From the NCBI RefSeq assembly GCF_000220395.1, contig NW_004086387.1, positions 1 through 27,862 of the forward strand: a DNA stretch of 27,862 nt. Direction: 5' to 3'. Below the pieces are notes generated by a model that was given only the letters and a program-made list of their open reading frames with translations, searched no databases and was not told where the DNA came from. Below, one piece after another: positions 11,657-21,907 of the stretch (within the stretch, counting starts at the first letter, position 1; each line of letters starts with the position of its first letter). Source of the stretch: Ichthyophthirius multifiliis (Eukaryota; Ciliophora; Oligohymenophorea; Hymenostomatida). The translations under genes were made by a program, and so were the position numbers.

Positions 11657-14600
11657 ATATTATTTTTATACTGATTTTTCAGAAATTAGTTGCTTAAATT
11701 CTTTTATTTATCGTGCTTCATTTTAAGCTTCCTCATTTGAAACATTAGACTCTCTTTCCGTTATTATTTCAGGTTCATTTTATTTGACATTTTATTCATG
11801 AGAGACACTTTATTATATTACTTATTATTAAGAAAAATTAGATTATTAATTATGATCATTTTATATATTAGATGTCTATATACCTTAATTTTCACCACTA
11901 TTCATAATATGAATATCACTGTCATCTAATTCAATAAATTTAACAACGTTTAACTATATATATATACATATTAAAAATAAATATATTTTTATATTAATTT
12001 ATTAATATACAATATATTTATTATTACTTTTTTATCATCAAATTCTTAGTGCTCAATTAAGTTCATTCTTACTTTAGTTTTTTTAAATTTTGATTTTTTG
12101 TTTTTGTCCCTGTTTGTTCAATATTTTCATCTTTAGATGCATGACTTATATAATTATCTTCTAAATTTTCATCTTCAGAATCTTCCTCATCTAATAAATA
12201 ATTTTATTGAACAAATGTTGTATCAAAAGTTACGACTGCGCCTGATGGATTTTTAAGGTCTTAAATTATTTCATTATTTATTAGTTCAGGGCATATTATA
12301 TCTATAAAAATATTATAAAATTAAAAATTGTTTTATTTAAAAAATAATAATAATAATAAAAATAAAATAAAAAAAAATAATAATATTTTATATTTTATAT
12401 ACCTATAGTAAATTCTATATTATTTTAGCTATTTCCATACATAAGAGATGCAGGTATACCTAAAGACTAATAACAAGATTAAGTAATACCCTAAAGTACA
12501 TGATTATCAGTTCTATAAATTAAGTAATGATAATTTTCATTAGCAGTTTAATTCATTGTATTTTTAATCATATTATTATTTGATTATATATCTTTCAAAA
12601 AACCTACTATTGTTATACCTTCATCTAAATTGGGAAGTATTTTTATCATTATAGTACATGGTACTAAGAATTTATTCTATTATATATTATTTATAAAATA
12701 AAAATAATTATTTTTATTACTTTTTTCATTGCTAATACTATCCTTTCCATACCTAATAATTTTGATTCTGAGGTTTCTAAAAATCTGCTTAAAAATGCAT
12801 CATGTAATTCTGAATATACTTTAGGCATTATTTTTGATATATTTTATTTTAATATATCTTGTTTTGACCAACCTAAAATTCTATATATTTATTAATTTTG
12901 ATATTATAATATAGATTAAAAAAAAAACAGATAAATTATTTAAAACCTAGTTAATTCATTGTTTACATTTTAAACTATTCCCATTTGATTATAATTTCCT
13001 GAAACTGTAATAATAGCAGCATTAGAATTTTCTCCATATTTTAATTTATCAGCATCTTAAAATGTTCTGGTCATACTATAAGAATTTCTAGTATATTTTA
13101 CTGAATCTAATATTTTTTCGGCCTCAATAGTATCATTTACTATATCTTTAAGAAAATTACCATAAATTTCTTAACTTTTTATATGATTTGGGTAAATTAA
13201 TTTTAATTCAAGGTATAAAGATTATAACTTTAAATATAATAAAAAAAGATATGTTCAATATATATAAAATAAATGTATAAATAAAAAAAAATTAATATAA
13301 ATATAGATAAATATGATAATTGTGTTAATATATTTATTTATTAATATAATTAATTATTTTTATTAATTAAATTTATATATATAAAATATTAAAATATATA
13401 TTTATATATTTATAAATTATTATATATATATATATATTATAATTATATTTATATATATAATTATTTTTTTTTCTATATATTTATATATATATATTATTAT
13501 ATTATATTTTATTTTTTATATATCTTTTTTATTATTATTTTTTTTAATTAATAATTTCATAAAAAAATTTATTTTAAAACTAATTATGATATTTTTTTAT
13601 CTTTTAAAATTTTTTATACTAATAATTATGAAATTATATTTTCCATTTTTTTTTAAAAAAAAATTTAAAATTATGATTAATATTTAATATATTATATTTT
13701 AATATTAAAAATTTAATCTTTAAAATTTATATTTATTTTTTTATACATTATCAACAGTTGTAGTAATTGTCGATCCCATTTGTTCTATTTTTTAAATTTC
13801 AGGATTTTCTTCTAATAATTATCTCCAGAAATCTAGATGTAATTAAACACTTTCATTAATATAAGCTTAAAATTCAAAAAACTTATAAGTATAAAATTTA
13901 ATTATTAAAATATATAATTATAATATTTATTATATTACTTTTTTTTAAAACATAACAACTTTATTAACATCAACATTAATATTATCTCCTATTCTTTCAT
14001 CATAATCTTTCATTTCATTTTCAATTTATATATTAAATCTATATTATTATAATAAATAATTATTTATATATAATAATATTATAAGTATATATGAATAATA
14101 ATATATATATATATATATATATAATATAATATAATATAATATAATTTAATATAATTTAATATAATATAAATAATAACCTATATAAAGCAAATTCTTCCTA
14201 CATATTAGGTTTTAGTTCATTGCAAATCATTAGCTCATATAATGCTTTGAATCTATTTTTTAGTTTTTCATGTTAAATATAAGAATGTAATAGATGTAAA
14301 CGTGTACTTTTATGAAATATCTAAAGTGAATCCTCAATAATGAATTTAATAAATCCATACCATTTTTTTATTAATAAAACTGATTCGTCATTTTTAGTAT
14401 CGTCATTTAACAATAATCTACAATAGCATATTTCTTTTTAACATTATCTGTTATGTACTTTTAGAATTCCTTCTAATAAAATTCTTTATTCTGTAATTTC
14501 AATATGTTATATTAAATCAATAATTATTACTATATACATTTCCGCGTCTATATCTTTTTTAAAGTCACTTACATTTTTTTTAAGAAGAAGATAGTTTCTA

Positions 14601-15831
14601 TTATAAAGAATTTAATAATTAAACATTGCAATAAAAGGGAAACCTTTTTTTTTTTTATTATCGGAAATTATATACTTGCATAATTTTCTATATATAAATA
14701 TTCTATATTTACATATAATCATAAATATTAAGCCTATGTTATTTGTTGTACCAGCATCTGTATATATAATTAAAGTAGAACAAAATGTAACCCAAAATAA
14801 TAGACATTCACAATAAACTACAAGCCTTTAAACATTCTTAAAAAAAAAAAAATAAAAAAAAAAAAAAAAAAAAATTATAAATATATACTTTGTTGTAGTA
14901 AGGTAGTGTTCTGTATCTTGAGAAAACTAACAATAGATAAATTATGCATAATATAATTATAAACTATTTAACAAATTATCCACTACTATCAATAGTAGCA
15001 TATAAAGGTAGAATTATTTTAATACCTACAAAATATATTCATTATTATTAATAAATAATATTTTATTTTTTAAAAAAATACAAAATTTTATTATTGGCAT
15101 TTATGTTTAAGGTGAAGCAAAAGGCAATTAAGAAGAAGGATTTAAATCAATAAAAAGTAAAATAAAAATAAGGCTTAAAGCAATATAATAAATTAAAGAA
15201 ATTATAGAAAATGCAAAATGAACGAAAAATATTCCGGAATAGCATCCGTCTTCCTTATGTATATCTAAATCACTTTTACAAATTATGAATACTATAAATG
15301 CGTTAAACATAGGTAAAGCTATTATTGTATTTATAAGTAAACCGAATATAGATAAAATCTTAACCATATATGTAATTAGTATTTATGATTTATTCTATTA
15401 ATTGTTAAGCTTTTACATTGCGACTATAAATAAAATAAAACAAACTATGCTTATTGAACATGATATGTATAATAACGTTAATCCAATATTTTTTTGAGAT
15501 TTAAAAAGCAAGTAGTTAAATTGGAAATATTATAACATTATTTATATAGTTGATAAAAATGATGTATTCCATAAATATTAATTTGCTAATGGATGTACAC
15601 TATAATATAATAATTATAATGTTTCTATTAATATTAAAACGTAATATAATAATGAACTACATGACTTTTATTAAAATTATTATTTTTAAAAATAAATTAT
15701 CTGTTTTTTTTTTTTTTTACTTGATTTTAAAGTAAGTCAAAGACAACTAAATGAATTCGTTTTTTTAATTTTCTTTCTAATGATTCCCAAAAACTTTCGT
15801 TTAAATATGCGTTTTTATCATTTACATTCAT
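8979..15831 (-). CDS. Multi-pass membrane protein with PAS domain, TmcB (tiny macrocysts)-like
   Basis: Intron-rich gene from ATG (15829-15831) to TGA (8979-8981). The N-terminal half has many membrane segments (for example NIGLTLLYISCSISIVCFIL, FGLLINTIIALPMFNAFIVF) and the family's LPYYN motif followed by a hydrophobic segment. A soluble helical region follows (WYGFIKFIIEDS, FKALYELMIC). Then comes a PAS domain starting AAIITVSGNYNQMGIV with ILGW and TIVGFLKDI (about 12600-13080). Further on are another membrane pair with VLSLFGMIHISEIKELASKC and a final hydrophobic segment before WSTKGMLNMIPIDII. This order matches the large ciliate PAS/TmcB-like family; PAS domains sense ligands or partners, and the function here is unknown. 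Well-fitted introns include 9371-9487, 13228-13746, 13882-13938, 14039-14177, 14837-14888 and 15026-15081; at least fifteen are expected. Some junctions near 9780-9900, 11600-12050 and 15700 are unresolved, and the frame slips at an A-run (10000-10005). Confidence 0.88.
9371..9487 (-). other. 117-nt intron in the TmcB-like gene
   Basis: On the minus strand it starts GTAAAAAAATATTTAAAT and ends TTTTATATAG, and it is largely a TA/TATATACA microsatellite. It joins ...TAC ACA GAA G to AT CAG... (in phase 1), linking the linker exon to the last exon with the C-terminal membrane segment. Confidence 0.8.
10092..10132. repeat. (TA)n microsatellite inside a TmcB-like gene intron
   Basis: About twenty uninterrupted AT dinucleotides lie between the coding segment ending in NNTNGEEK (upstream on the minus strand) and the acidic KKEVNKNNEEEEYDN segment. 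An intron therefore spans roughly 10092-10170. Confidence 0.8.
10892..10939. repeat. Six-unit ATATTTGT minisatellite in an intron
   Basis: The octamer ATATTTGT (first unit ATATTTGC) repeats six times head to tail. It lies in the A/T-rich gap between two coding segments of the TmcB-like gene, so it is intronic, and its length is likely to vary between strains. Confidence 0.85.
11600..11661. repeat. TA microsatellite in a TmcB-like gene intron
   Basis: A long TA run broken by a few single-base changes sits between the exon encoding KVPKRIKILQATFITLLL and the upstream exon. It marks another intron of the same gene. Confidence 0.75.
13228..13746 (-). other. Unusually long 519-nt intron in the TmcB-like gene
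   Basis: Minus-strand donor GTATAAAAAAATAAA and acceptor TTATATTTAAAG. Both flanking exons end in phase 0: ...ACA ACT GTT GAT AAT | TTA TAA TCT TTA TAC.... The join reads through the conserved helical region before the PAS domain. The intron is several times longer than its neighbours (about 40-140 nt) and is nearly devoid of G and C. I see no ORF or RNA gene in it. Confidence 0.75.
14039..14177 (-). other. 139-nt microsatellite-filled intron in the TmcB-like gene
   Basis: Donor GTTATTATTTATATT and acceptor TAATATAG on the minus strand. It contains a TA run and an ATAAT array near 14100-14168. The split arginine codon AG|A is restored exactly, joining EEFALY-R-FNIQ. Confidence 0.8.
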
Positions 15832-16234
15832 TTTAATTTGAATATATATATTTTTTTATATAATAAATATATAAATATTAATTTTTTTTAAATGTTTTTT
15901 GAATTTTTTAAATTAAATAACTATCTTATTATTTTAATTTTTTTTTTTATTGAAAACATTTGTTTATTTTATTTATAAATTTAAAAATTTAGTAAAAAAA
16001 AAAAAAAACAGAATATAGATAAGTGTATATATATATTTATTAATAAAATTAAGTTTTATATAGTTTTTTTTTTTAAAAAAAATATCCTTTTTTTAAATAT
16101 TCAGACTAAAATATTATTTATAACATATATATATATATATATGTATATAAACAAACTAATAATTTATTAATAAAAAAAAAAATTCTTTAATTTTTAAATA
16201 TTATTATATTAATTCTATTTTTTAAAAATAATTA

Positions 16235-16291
<57 letters not shown>

Positions 16292-16485
16292 TATTTTTAA
16301 TTACATTATTTTTATTATTAATATTTATTTTATTAATAATTTATTTATTTATTTTTTTAAAAAATATAATAAATATAAAATAGAATTATAAATTAAATTT
16401 TTGTTTTTTTATTAATAAAAAGAATAGAATAAAAATTGTTAGAGAAAAAATTTCCATTTTTAAAATTAAGATAAATAGAGAAATA
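15832..16485. other. AT-rich spacer between Rab and TmcB-like genes
   Basis: About 650 bp without a coding frame. It contains T-run/A-run blocks (for example 16064-16082) and a (TA)n microsatellite at 16239-16286. It should include the TmcB-like promoter on the left and the Rab 3' UTR on the right. Confidence 0.6.
16239..16286. repeat. (TA)n microsatellite
   Basis: About twenty-four consecutive TA dinucleotides in the spacer left of the Rab gene. It is non-coding on both strands. Confidence 0.85.
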
Positions 16486-17109
16486 TCAACAGCATTATTT
16501 TTTATTATTTTTGTGTTTATTATTTTAATTTTACACTTATTAATATTTTTCGAAACCTCCTTTTTATTGAATTACTTAAATAGCTAATTATTCAAATACA
16601 TTATTAATCAAATAATTAGTTTTTGCTGAAACTTCAAAGTTTTTAATATTAAATTTTTTCGCTTATTATTACGCTTCTTCATATTAAACTTATCTTTTAT
16701 CACATAAATCTATTTTATTTCCAACTAAAATCATATTAATTTTTGATAAATCTGTATTTTCCGATAAATTATCAATCCAATAATTAATATTATCGAAAGA
16801 TTCTTTATCACATATATCATATACTAATATAACTCCATCAACACTTTTATAATATATTGGCGTTATCGTTTTAAAACGTTCCTATCCGGCAGTATCCCAT
16901 ACTTATATTACTACATTTGTATTATTTATTTCTATTTGTTTTTATTTATAATCTACTCCTAATGTTGTTACTTAGTTTAAATAAAATTTATCTTCCGTAA
17001 AACGAAGAAGAATTGATGATTTTCCGACTTTAGATTCTCCCAGTAATAAAAATTTAACTTTTAAAATTTAATTTTTTACTTATTAATAATTTTCAATATT
17101 TTAATACAT
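16486..17109 (-). CDS. Rab-family small GTPase
   Basis: A single intronless frame of 207 residues from ATG (17107-17109) to TGA (16486-16488). All G-boxes are present: P-loop GESKVGKS (24-31), switch I VTTLGVDYK (47-55), WDTAGQERF (71-79), YY in switch II, NKID (131-134) and SAK (161-163). The C-terminus is KKQCC, the double cysteine that Rab geranylgeranyl transferase prenylates, so the protein is membrane-anchored and should act in vesicle traffic. The TTLGVDYK and TAGQERFKTIT sequences resemble the Rab1/Rab8 branch, but I cannot fix the subfamily. The catalytic Gln76 is encoded by TAG, which supports the ciliate code. An oddity is lysine at P-loop position 27, where most Rabs have glycine (GDSGVGKS). 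Confidence 0.95.
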
Positions 17110-17695
17110 TTTATTTTATTTTTAATATAAATTAAAATTTTTTATATTGGATGTTTAAAGAAAAAAAAAAAATTCATAAATATTTTTCATATTTATTAAG
17201 AAAAAATGTAAAAATTAAAAAAAAAAGTATTTAATTTATAAATATAACTTTTATAAATAAAAAATTAAAATTAAATCATATGTTTCATTCAATATTTGAA
17301 TAAAATATTATCATAAATTAATAAAAATGTAAAATTAAATTGAAGTTTTATAATTAAAAAATAAATAAATATAATTATAAATATAATATATATTTAAATT
17401 AATACAATTTATAATATATATACATATATATTATATATTATATTTAATATTATTTTTTTATATATTATTTTTATATTTATATTAAATAATTTTATATATT
17501 TAAAATATTCTATCAAAATAATTTTGTATAAATAATTTAATTATAAATATTTTATATATAAAATCTATGATAAATATTTTAAAAAACTTAATATATAATT
17601 ATTAAATATTAATAGAATAAAATATAAAAGATCTTAACTTTTGCATATGATAATTATGATACAAAATATTAAAAATTTGTATATAAAAAAGTAAA
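17110..17695. other. AT-rich upstream flank of Rab
   Basis: Nearly pure A/T with A-runs around 17160 and 17218. I see no coding frame that I would defend. It probably contains the Rab promoter on its left side. Confidence 0.55.
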
Positions 17696-18460
17696 TATAA
17701 AAATATTTATTATAATATTAATAATAATATTTTAAGTATATGACAGCTTCTTTATAGTTTACTGAAATTCTACGTTATAAACTGTTAGTATTTTTGTTTT
17801 AAATTATTAACATTTAAGAAAATCTATTGATTCATTTTAAGAAAAACTTTAGATGTGGTTATTATCTATACATTCCTATATTTTACTAATTTTTTCTTTT
17901 ATAAATGTAATGTATACAAAAATAAAAAAAAAAAATATATATTTATTCAGTCTTTTTAAAAAAATCAAAATTAAAAAAAAGCATTATTAAATATAAAACA
18001 TTACTGTATAAATTATATATATATAAGAATTTTTAATAATCTTTATCATCAAAAACATATTTTTGTATAAAAAATCTTTATTTATTTCATAAATTGTTTT
18101 TGTTTAAGATTTTCACAATCTAAAATAAATAGAATCGTTGATTTTTTTCGAACTTTTATAATCAAATTATATAATAAATTCAGATATAAATTCAATCTAA
18201 AAATTATATAATCTTCTTTAAATAATAATACATACCTTCTTAAATGAATGAAACTGTCTGTTATCTTATTTTAACGAAAAACGAAAATATTTTTTTCTTC
18301 TATATAGTATTTTAACAATTATTTTATGTATTTTTTATAGGATAATCTGAATTGGATTAATAATTAGTTAAAGAAAATTATATAGTGAACTTGTATTTAA
18401 TCTAAAATGATTTTGCTTAATTTTATTTATTTTAATATTTAATTATTTATTGATATTCAT
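17696..18460 (-). other. Possible unresolved minus-strand coding exons
   Basis: Two islands are richer in G/C than the surroundings. On the minus strand, 17720-17920 stays open and gives a polar, plausible peptide (ISKIQECIDNN, SFSQNESIDFLKC, VYNVEFQQTIKK). The second island, 18049-18440, is open in two frames. It contains a GTATGT...TTTTTAG candidate intron of 39 nt around 18199-18237, and TGAs lie at 18113-18115 and 18049-18051. With TGA as the only stop, long open frames arise by chance in such DNA, and I recognise no family. These may be exons of one small gene or nothing. Confidence 0.28.
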
Positions 18461-19047
18461 AGTATTATTTTTACTAAATTTGCTATATATATATTAAATT
18501 GAATTAGTAAATCTTTTTTTATTTTTATTTAAGAAATTATTAATAGAATAAAAGGATTTTTTATTTTTTTTAATAAAATAATCTGTATTTATATTATTTT
18601 ATTTTTTTAAAAAAAATTAATATCATAATATAAAATATATAAACCAAAGTTTTATTTAAAATGTATTTATTCAATATACTTATTTGAATTAAATTATAAA
18701 AACTTCTATTTTTATACTTTATATTTAAATATAAAATCAGTTTATTATATTAATAAAAATATAAAATCTAATTATTAAAATAAATTAATATCTTTTTATT
18801 TTTATTAAACAAAAATAATATATAATATAATTTTTCTTTTTGTTTGAAAATAAATGATACTTTTAATTATAAATATTATGTTTACATTTTATATTTTATT
18901 TTTATTTTTATTTTTTTATCAAACTCTTATACTGTAAATTGTCGGAATAATTAATTTAATAATTTATTAACCTTTTTAATTACTTTTTAAAGCTTTTTTA
19001 ATTAATTAAAATATACTACTTAGCGAAGGTTTTCATTTAGATAAACA

Positions 19048-19172
19048 TCAAATATACAATTCATGAGTTGCAGATACATATTTTAATGATTTAAGCTTTT
19101 ACTCTAATTCTTTTACATTTATTTCTATTTGAGTCTTTTCCATTAATACTCTAATACGCTTTCTAGAAACTT
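19048..19172 (-). other. Possible 3' exon with basic/leucine-zipper-like peptide
   Basis: Reading left from about 19172, the frame gives SRKRIRVLMEKTQIEINVK then ELEQKLKSLKYVSATHELYI and ends in TGA at 19048-19050. Upstream is a plausible acceptor, with GTAATTAGC...TTTATAAG as a candidate intron of about 66 nt. The SRKR cluster followed by leucines spaced as in a coiled coil recalls a bZIP basic region and zipper. The conserved N-x-x-A-A part is not visible, and no convincing upstream exon was found. Confidence 0.3.
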
Positions 19173-19954
19173 ATAAATTAAAAAAATATGAATAATATTG
19201 AAAAAAAATGAAAACATAAAGGATAAGCTAATTACAATATATAAATTATATATTTGCTTTTATATATAATAAATTAATTTATAATTATTATATATATATA
19301 TTATTGAAAATCATAAATTATAATTTTTTCTTTATTTGTACATATATAAAATAAAAATATCTAATAATTTTAAATATATTTTATTTAGAAAAAACAATAT
19401 GTTCAATATATAATGCATTATATAATTATTAAAATAAATAATATTTACTTATATTCTTGATATTAAAATACATGAAAAAATCATATAATAACAAATATAT
19501 ATAAACAGAAAGTACTAATAAATATAATGATATATATGTTATAGATTATATTATATGAATAATACTAAAAATTAAAATATATTTTTATTTTTTAACAATA
19601 TAAAAGAATTAATTAAAAAGAATAATAAAATTAATTGAAATTATCTATAATTTTATTATAAATTACATAAACTAAAAATAAAATAAATATTATGAAAAAA
19701 CTTTTTAATTTTTTAATTCTAAAAGTAAATAGATTACTTATTTTATTTTTTATTTTTTTTGTATAATTATTATTCTGTATCTTTATTTGATAAAAATAAA
19801 ATAAAAAAATTAATTCAAAATTTATTTATTAATTAAAATAATTTAATAATATTAAATATTATTTTTTTTAAATAAAGCTTTTATTAACTATTATAATTTA
19901 TTTATATTTACAATTTAATAATTATTTTAAAATAAATATATTTTTTTTAATTTA
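19173..19954. other. AT-rich region with no clear gene
   Basis: I see no supported gene. The stretch is A/T-rich with TA runs and would contain the 3' UTR of SFT2. If the zipper-like fragment to its left is real, an upstream exon of it should lie here, but none could be recognised. Confidence 0.4.
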
Positions 19955-20459
19955 TCAATTTCTACCAATACTACCTAAACAATTTTTTATGCAATTTCTT
20001 CCATATGGAATATAACTCGCACAATACCAAACATATGCACAAAACTCAATTAAAACACAGACAAAAACTAAAAGTTTACTGTGTAGCATTAATGCAGCTA
20101 CTAGTGTAAATGCAATTGAACTTAAAAAAATAATAGAAGCTTCCCTTCTATGGTCAGTCATCATATTTTTAAATTAATTAACAAATCCTATTAAAAATGA
20201 TGTTCTATTTAATAAGTAAAATAAAATTATATATAATTTTATACGATAGTATTGTTATTATATTTCCTAATGTAAAAACAATTGCGAATTTTGTTGGACT
20301 TCCTGTAACTACACCAAAAATAGATGCAAAACTCATCATTTAAGTCCACCAACCTAATAATGTGCAAACAAAAAAACCAATAATTCTTTAATTAAGAGAT
20401 AAAGATGGACACCAACTATCTTTGTCTTCTTAACCGGTTAAAAGAGTAAAATAATTCAT
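19955..20459 (-). CDS. SFT2-family vesicle transport membrane protein
   Basis: ATG (20457-20459) to TGA (19955-19957), with a 40-nt intron at 20205-20244, gives 154 residues. Four membrane segments are visible: RIIGFFVCTLLGWW onward, PTKFAIVFTLGNIITILS, ASIIFLSSIAFTLVAALML and LLVFVCVLIEFCAYVWY. Between them lie the family hallmarks FTLGNI, STSFLIGF (compare STxFLxGP) and an MM-x-x-x-RR loop, and then SYIPYGR near the C-terminus. SFT2/GOT1-type proteins act in retrograde endosome-to-Golgi membrane fusion. The length is near the lower end for the family. The split serine codon TC|A restores the frame across the intron exactly. The short hydrophilic N-terminus contains one glutamine written TAA. 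Confidence 0.92.
20205..20244 (-). other. 40-nt intron in the SFT2 gene
   Basis: Minus-strand GTATAAAATTATATA...TTATTAAATAG. It splits the serine codon in the conserved STSFLIG segment. It is among the shortest introns in the window. Confidence 0.88.
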
Positions 20460-20493
20460 TATTTTATAAAAAAAATATTAATTTTTTTTTTTT

Positions 20494-20532
<39 letters not shown>

Positions 20533-21907
20533 ATTTATAAATTTATATATATATTTTTTTTTTCTTTATTTTTTTTATATAATATTTTATATAATTTTTT
20601 TAAAAAATAATTAGATATTCAATATTCAATATATTAATATATTATTTTTTTAAGAATATAAGCTATAAAATATAATTTTTTTTTAAAATTAATTTTTTAT
20701 TTACATTCTATCTAATTTATAATTTAATAATATATCAAGTTTTATTAAATTTTTTATATAAACTTGAAAAATTTTTTTTAATTTTATTATTATTGATAAT
20801 TATTTTTTTTATTTAATTTTAATTTAAATTTTAAAAGTTAAATTATTAAATACAATTTTATCCTATTTGAAAATATAAGAACAAAAAATATATTTTATTT
20901 TTTATAAATATTTTAAATATTTTCTTTTATATATTATTTGATTTTTAAAATTTTCATAATTAGACTATATTATTAATTTTATATGAATATAACTAATTGA
21001 TTATATTTATTTTATTTCAAATTGTTTATTTGTTTTATTATTTTTTAATAAATTAACAATAATAAAGGCACTTATCCATTTTTTATTGTTTTTTTTTGTG
21101 CAAGTCATATATAAATATGTTAATTAATTTTTTCATTATACTATTTTATTTTACATTATTATATTAATATCTGAAAAAAGTTTCAAATAAATAAAAAAAT
21201 ATATTTGATTTTTATTTTATTATTAATTTGATATTTATGTTAAATTTTTATTATATAAATATTCAAATTTAATGCTTTACTATTATTAATTTCATTTATT
21301 ATTTTATATTTTCTTTAAATTTTTTAAAAAATAAAAATAAATTTATAGTGTTAAATAAAATTGATAAAACAATTTTTTTTTAATTGTATTATCTTTATTT
21401 TTTTCAATTGTTTTCATTTAATTTATTTTTAAAAAGTTAAGATTGTTTATTCAATAAAATGTTTTTATTTATCGATTATAATATTTATTATTTAGTATCA
21501 ATTTAATAGTTTCTATTTAACAAATCTAAAACAAATATTTATTTTTTTATTGTATTTTAATTTATCAAATTTATTTTTTGAAGTCTATTTTAAAAACGTC
21601 AAAAATGAATTTCGTTTTTAAAATATATATTTATAAAACGAAACCAGATTTTTTAGTTAGTAATTACAATAAAAAAAATATTTAATATTAATATTAATAT
21701 TTAACGAGTTTTATATAATAAAATAAGGGGTTTTTATATAAAAATATGATTTTTTATTTAATTTTTATATTTATTTTTAAAAAATATAAAGGATAATTTT
21801 TGAAATAATCAAAAAACGATACTAATATTAAAAAAAAAATCTATAAAAAAAATATTAAAAAATTATAAAAAATAAATAAATATTATATATTTTTAAAAAA
21901 ATAAAAA
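20460..21907. promoter_or_regulatory. Divergent 1.4-kb intergenic region
   Basis: This is the only head-to-head spacer in the window: SFT2 reads left and the repeat-protein gene reads right, so both promoters must lie here. It is A/T-rich with a TA microsatellite near 20495-20550 and many short T-runs. No coding frame is convincing, and I cannot name a promoter element. The start of the right-hand gene has an A-rich context (AAAAAATGAA), as expected for ciliates. Confidence 0.5.

Noticed and set aside
13500-13700. Possible small RNA or ORF inside the long intron
   Set aside because: The stretch is open in places only because TGA is rare in A/T DNA. Its composition is the same as in the spacers, and no structure or conserved motif stands out.
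15550-15735. Plus-strand ORF rich in Ile/Met/Asn
   Set aside because: The opposite strand carries the N-terminal membrane region of the TmcB-like protein, in a frame that continues for hundreds of bases.
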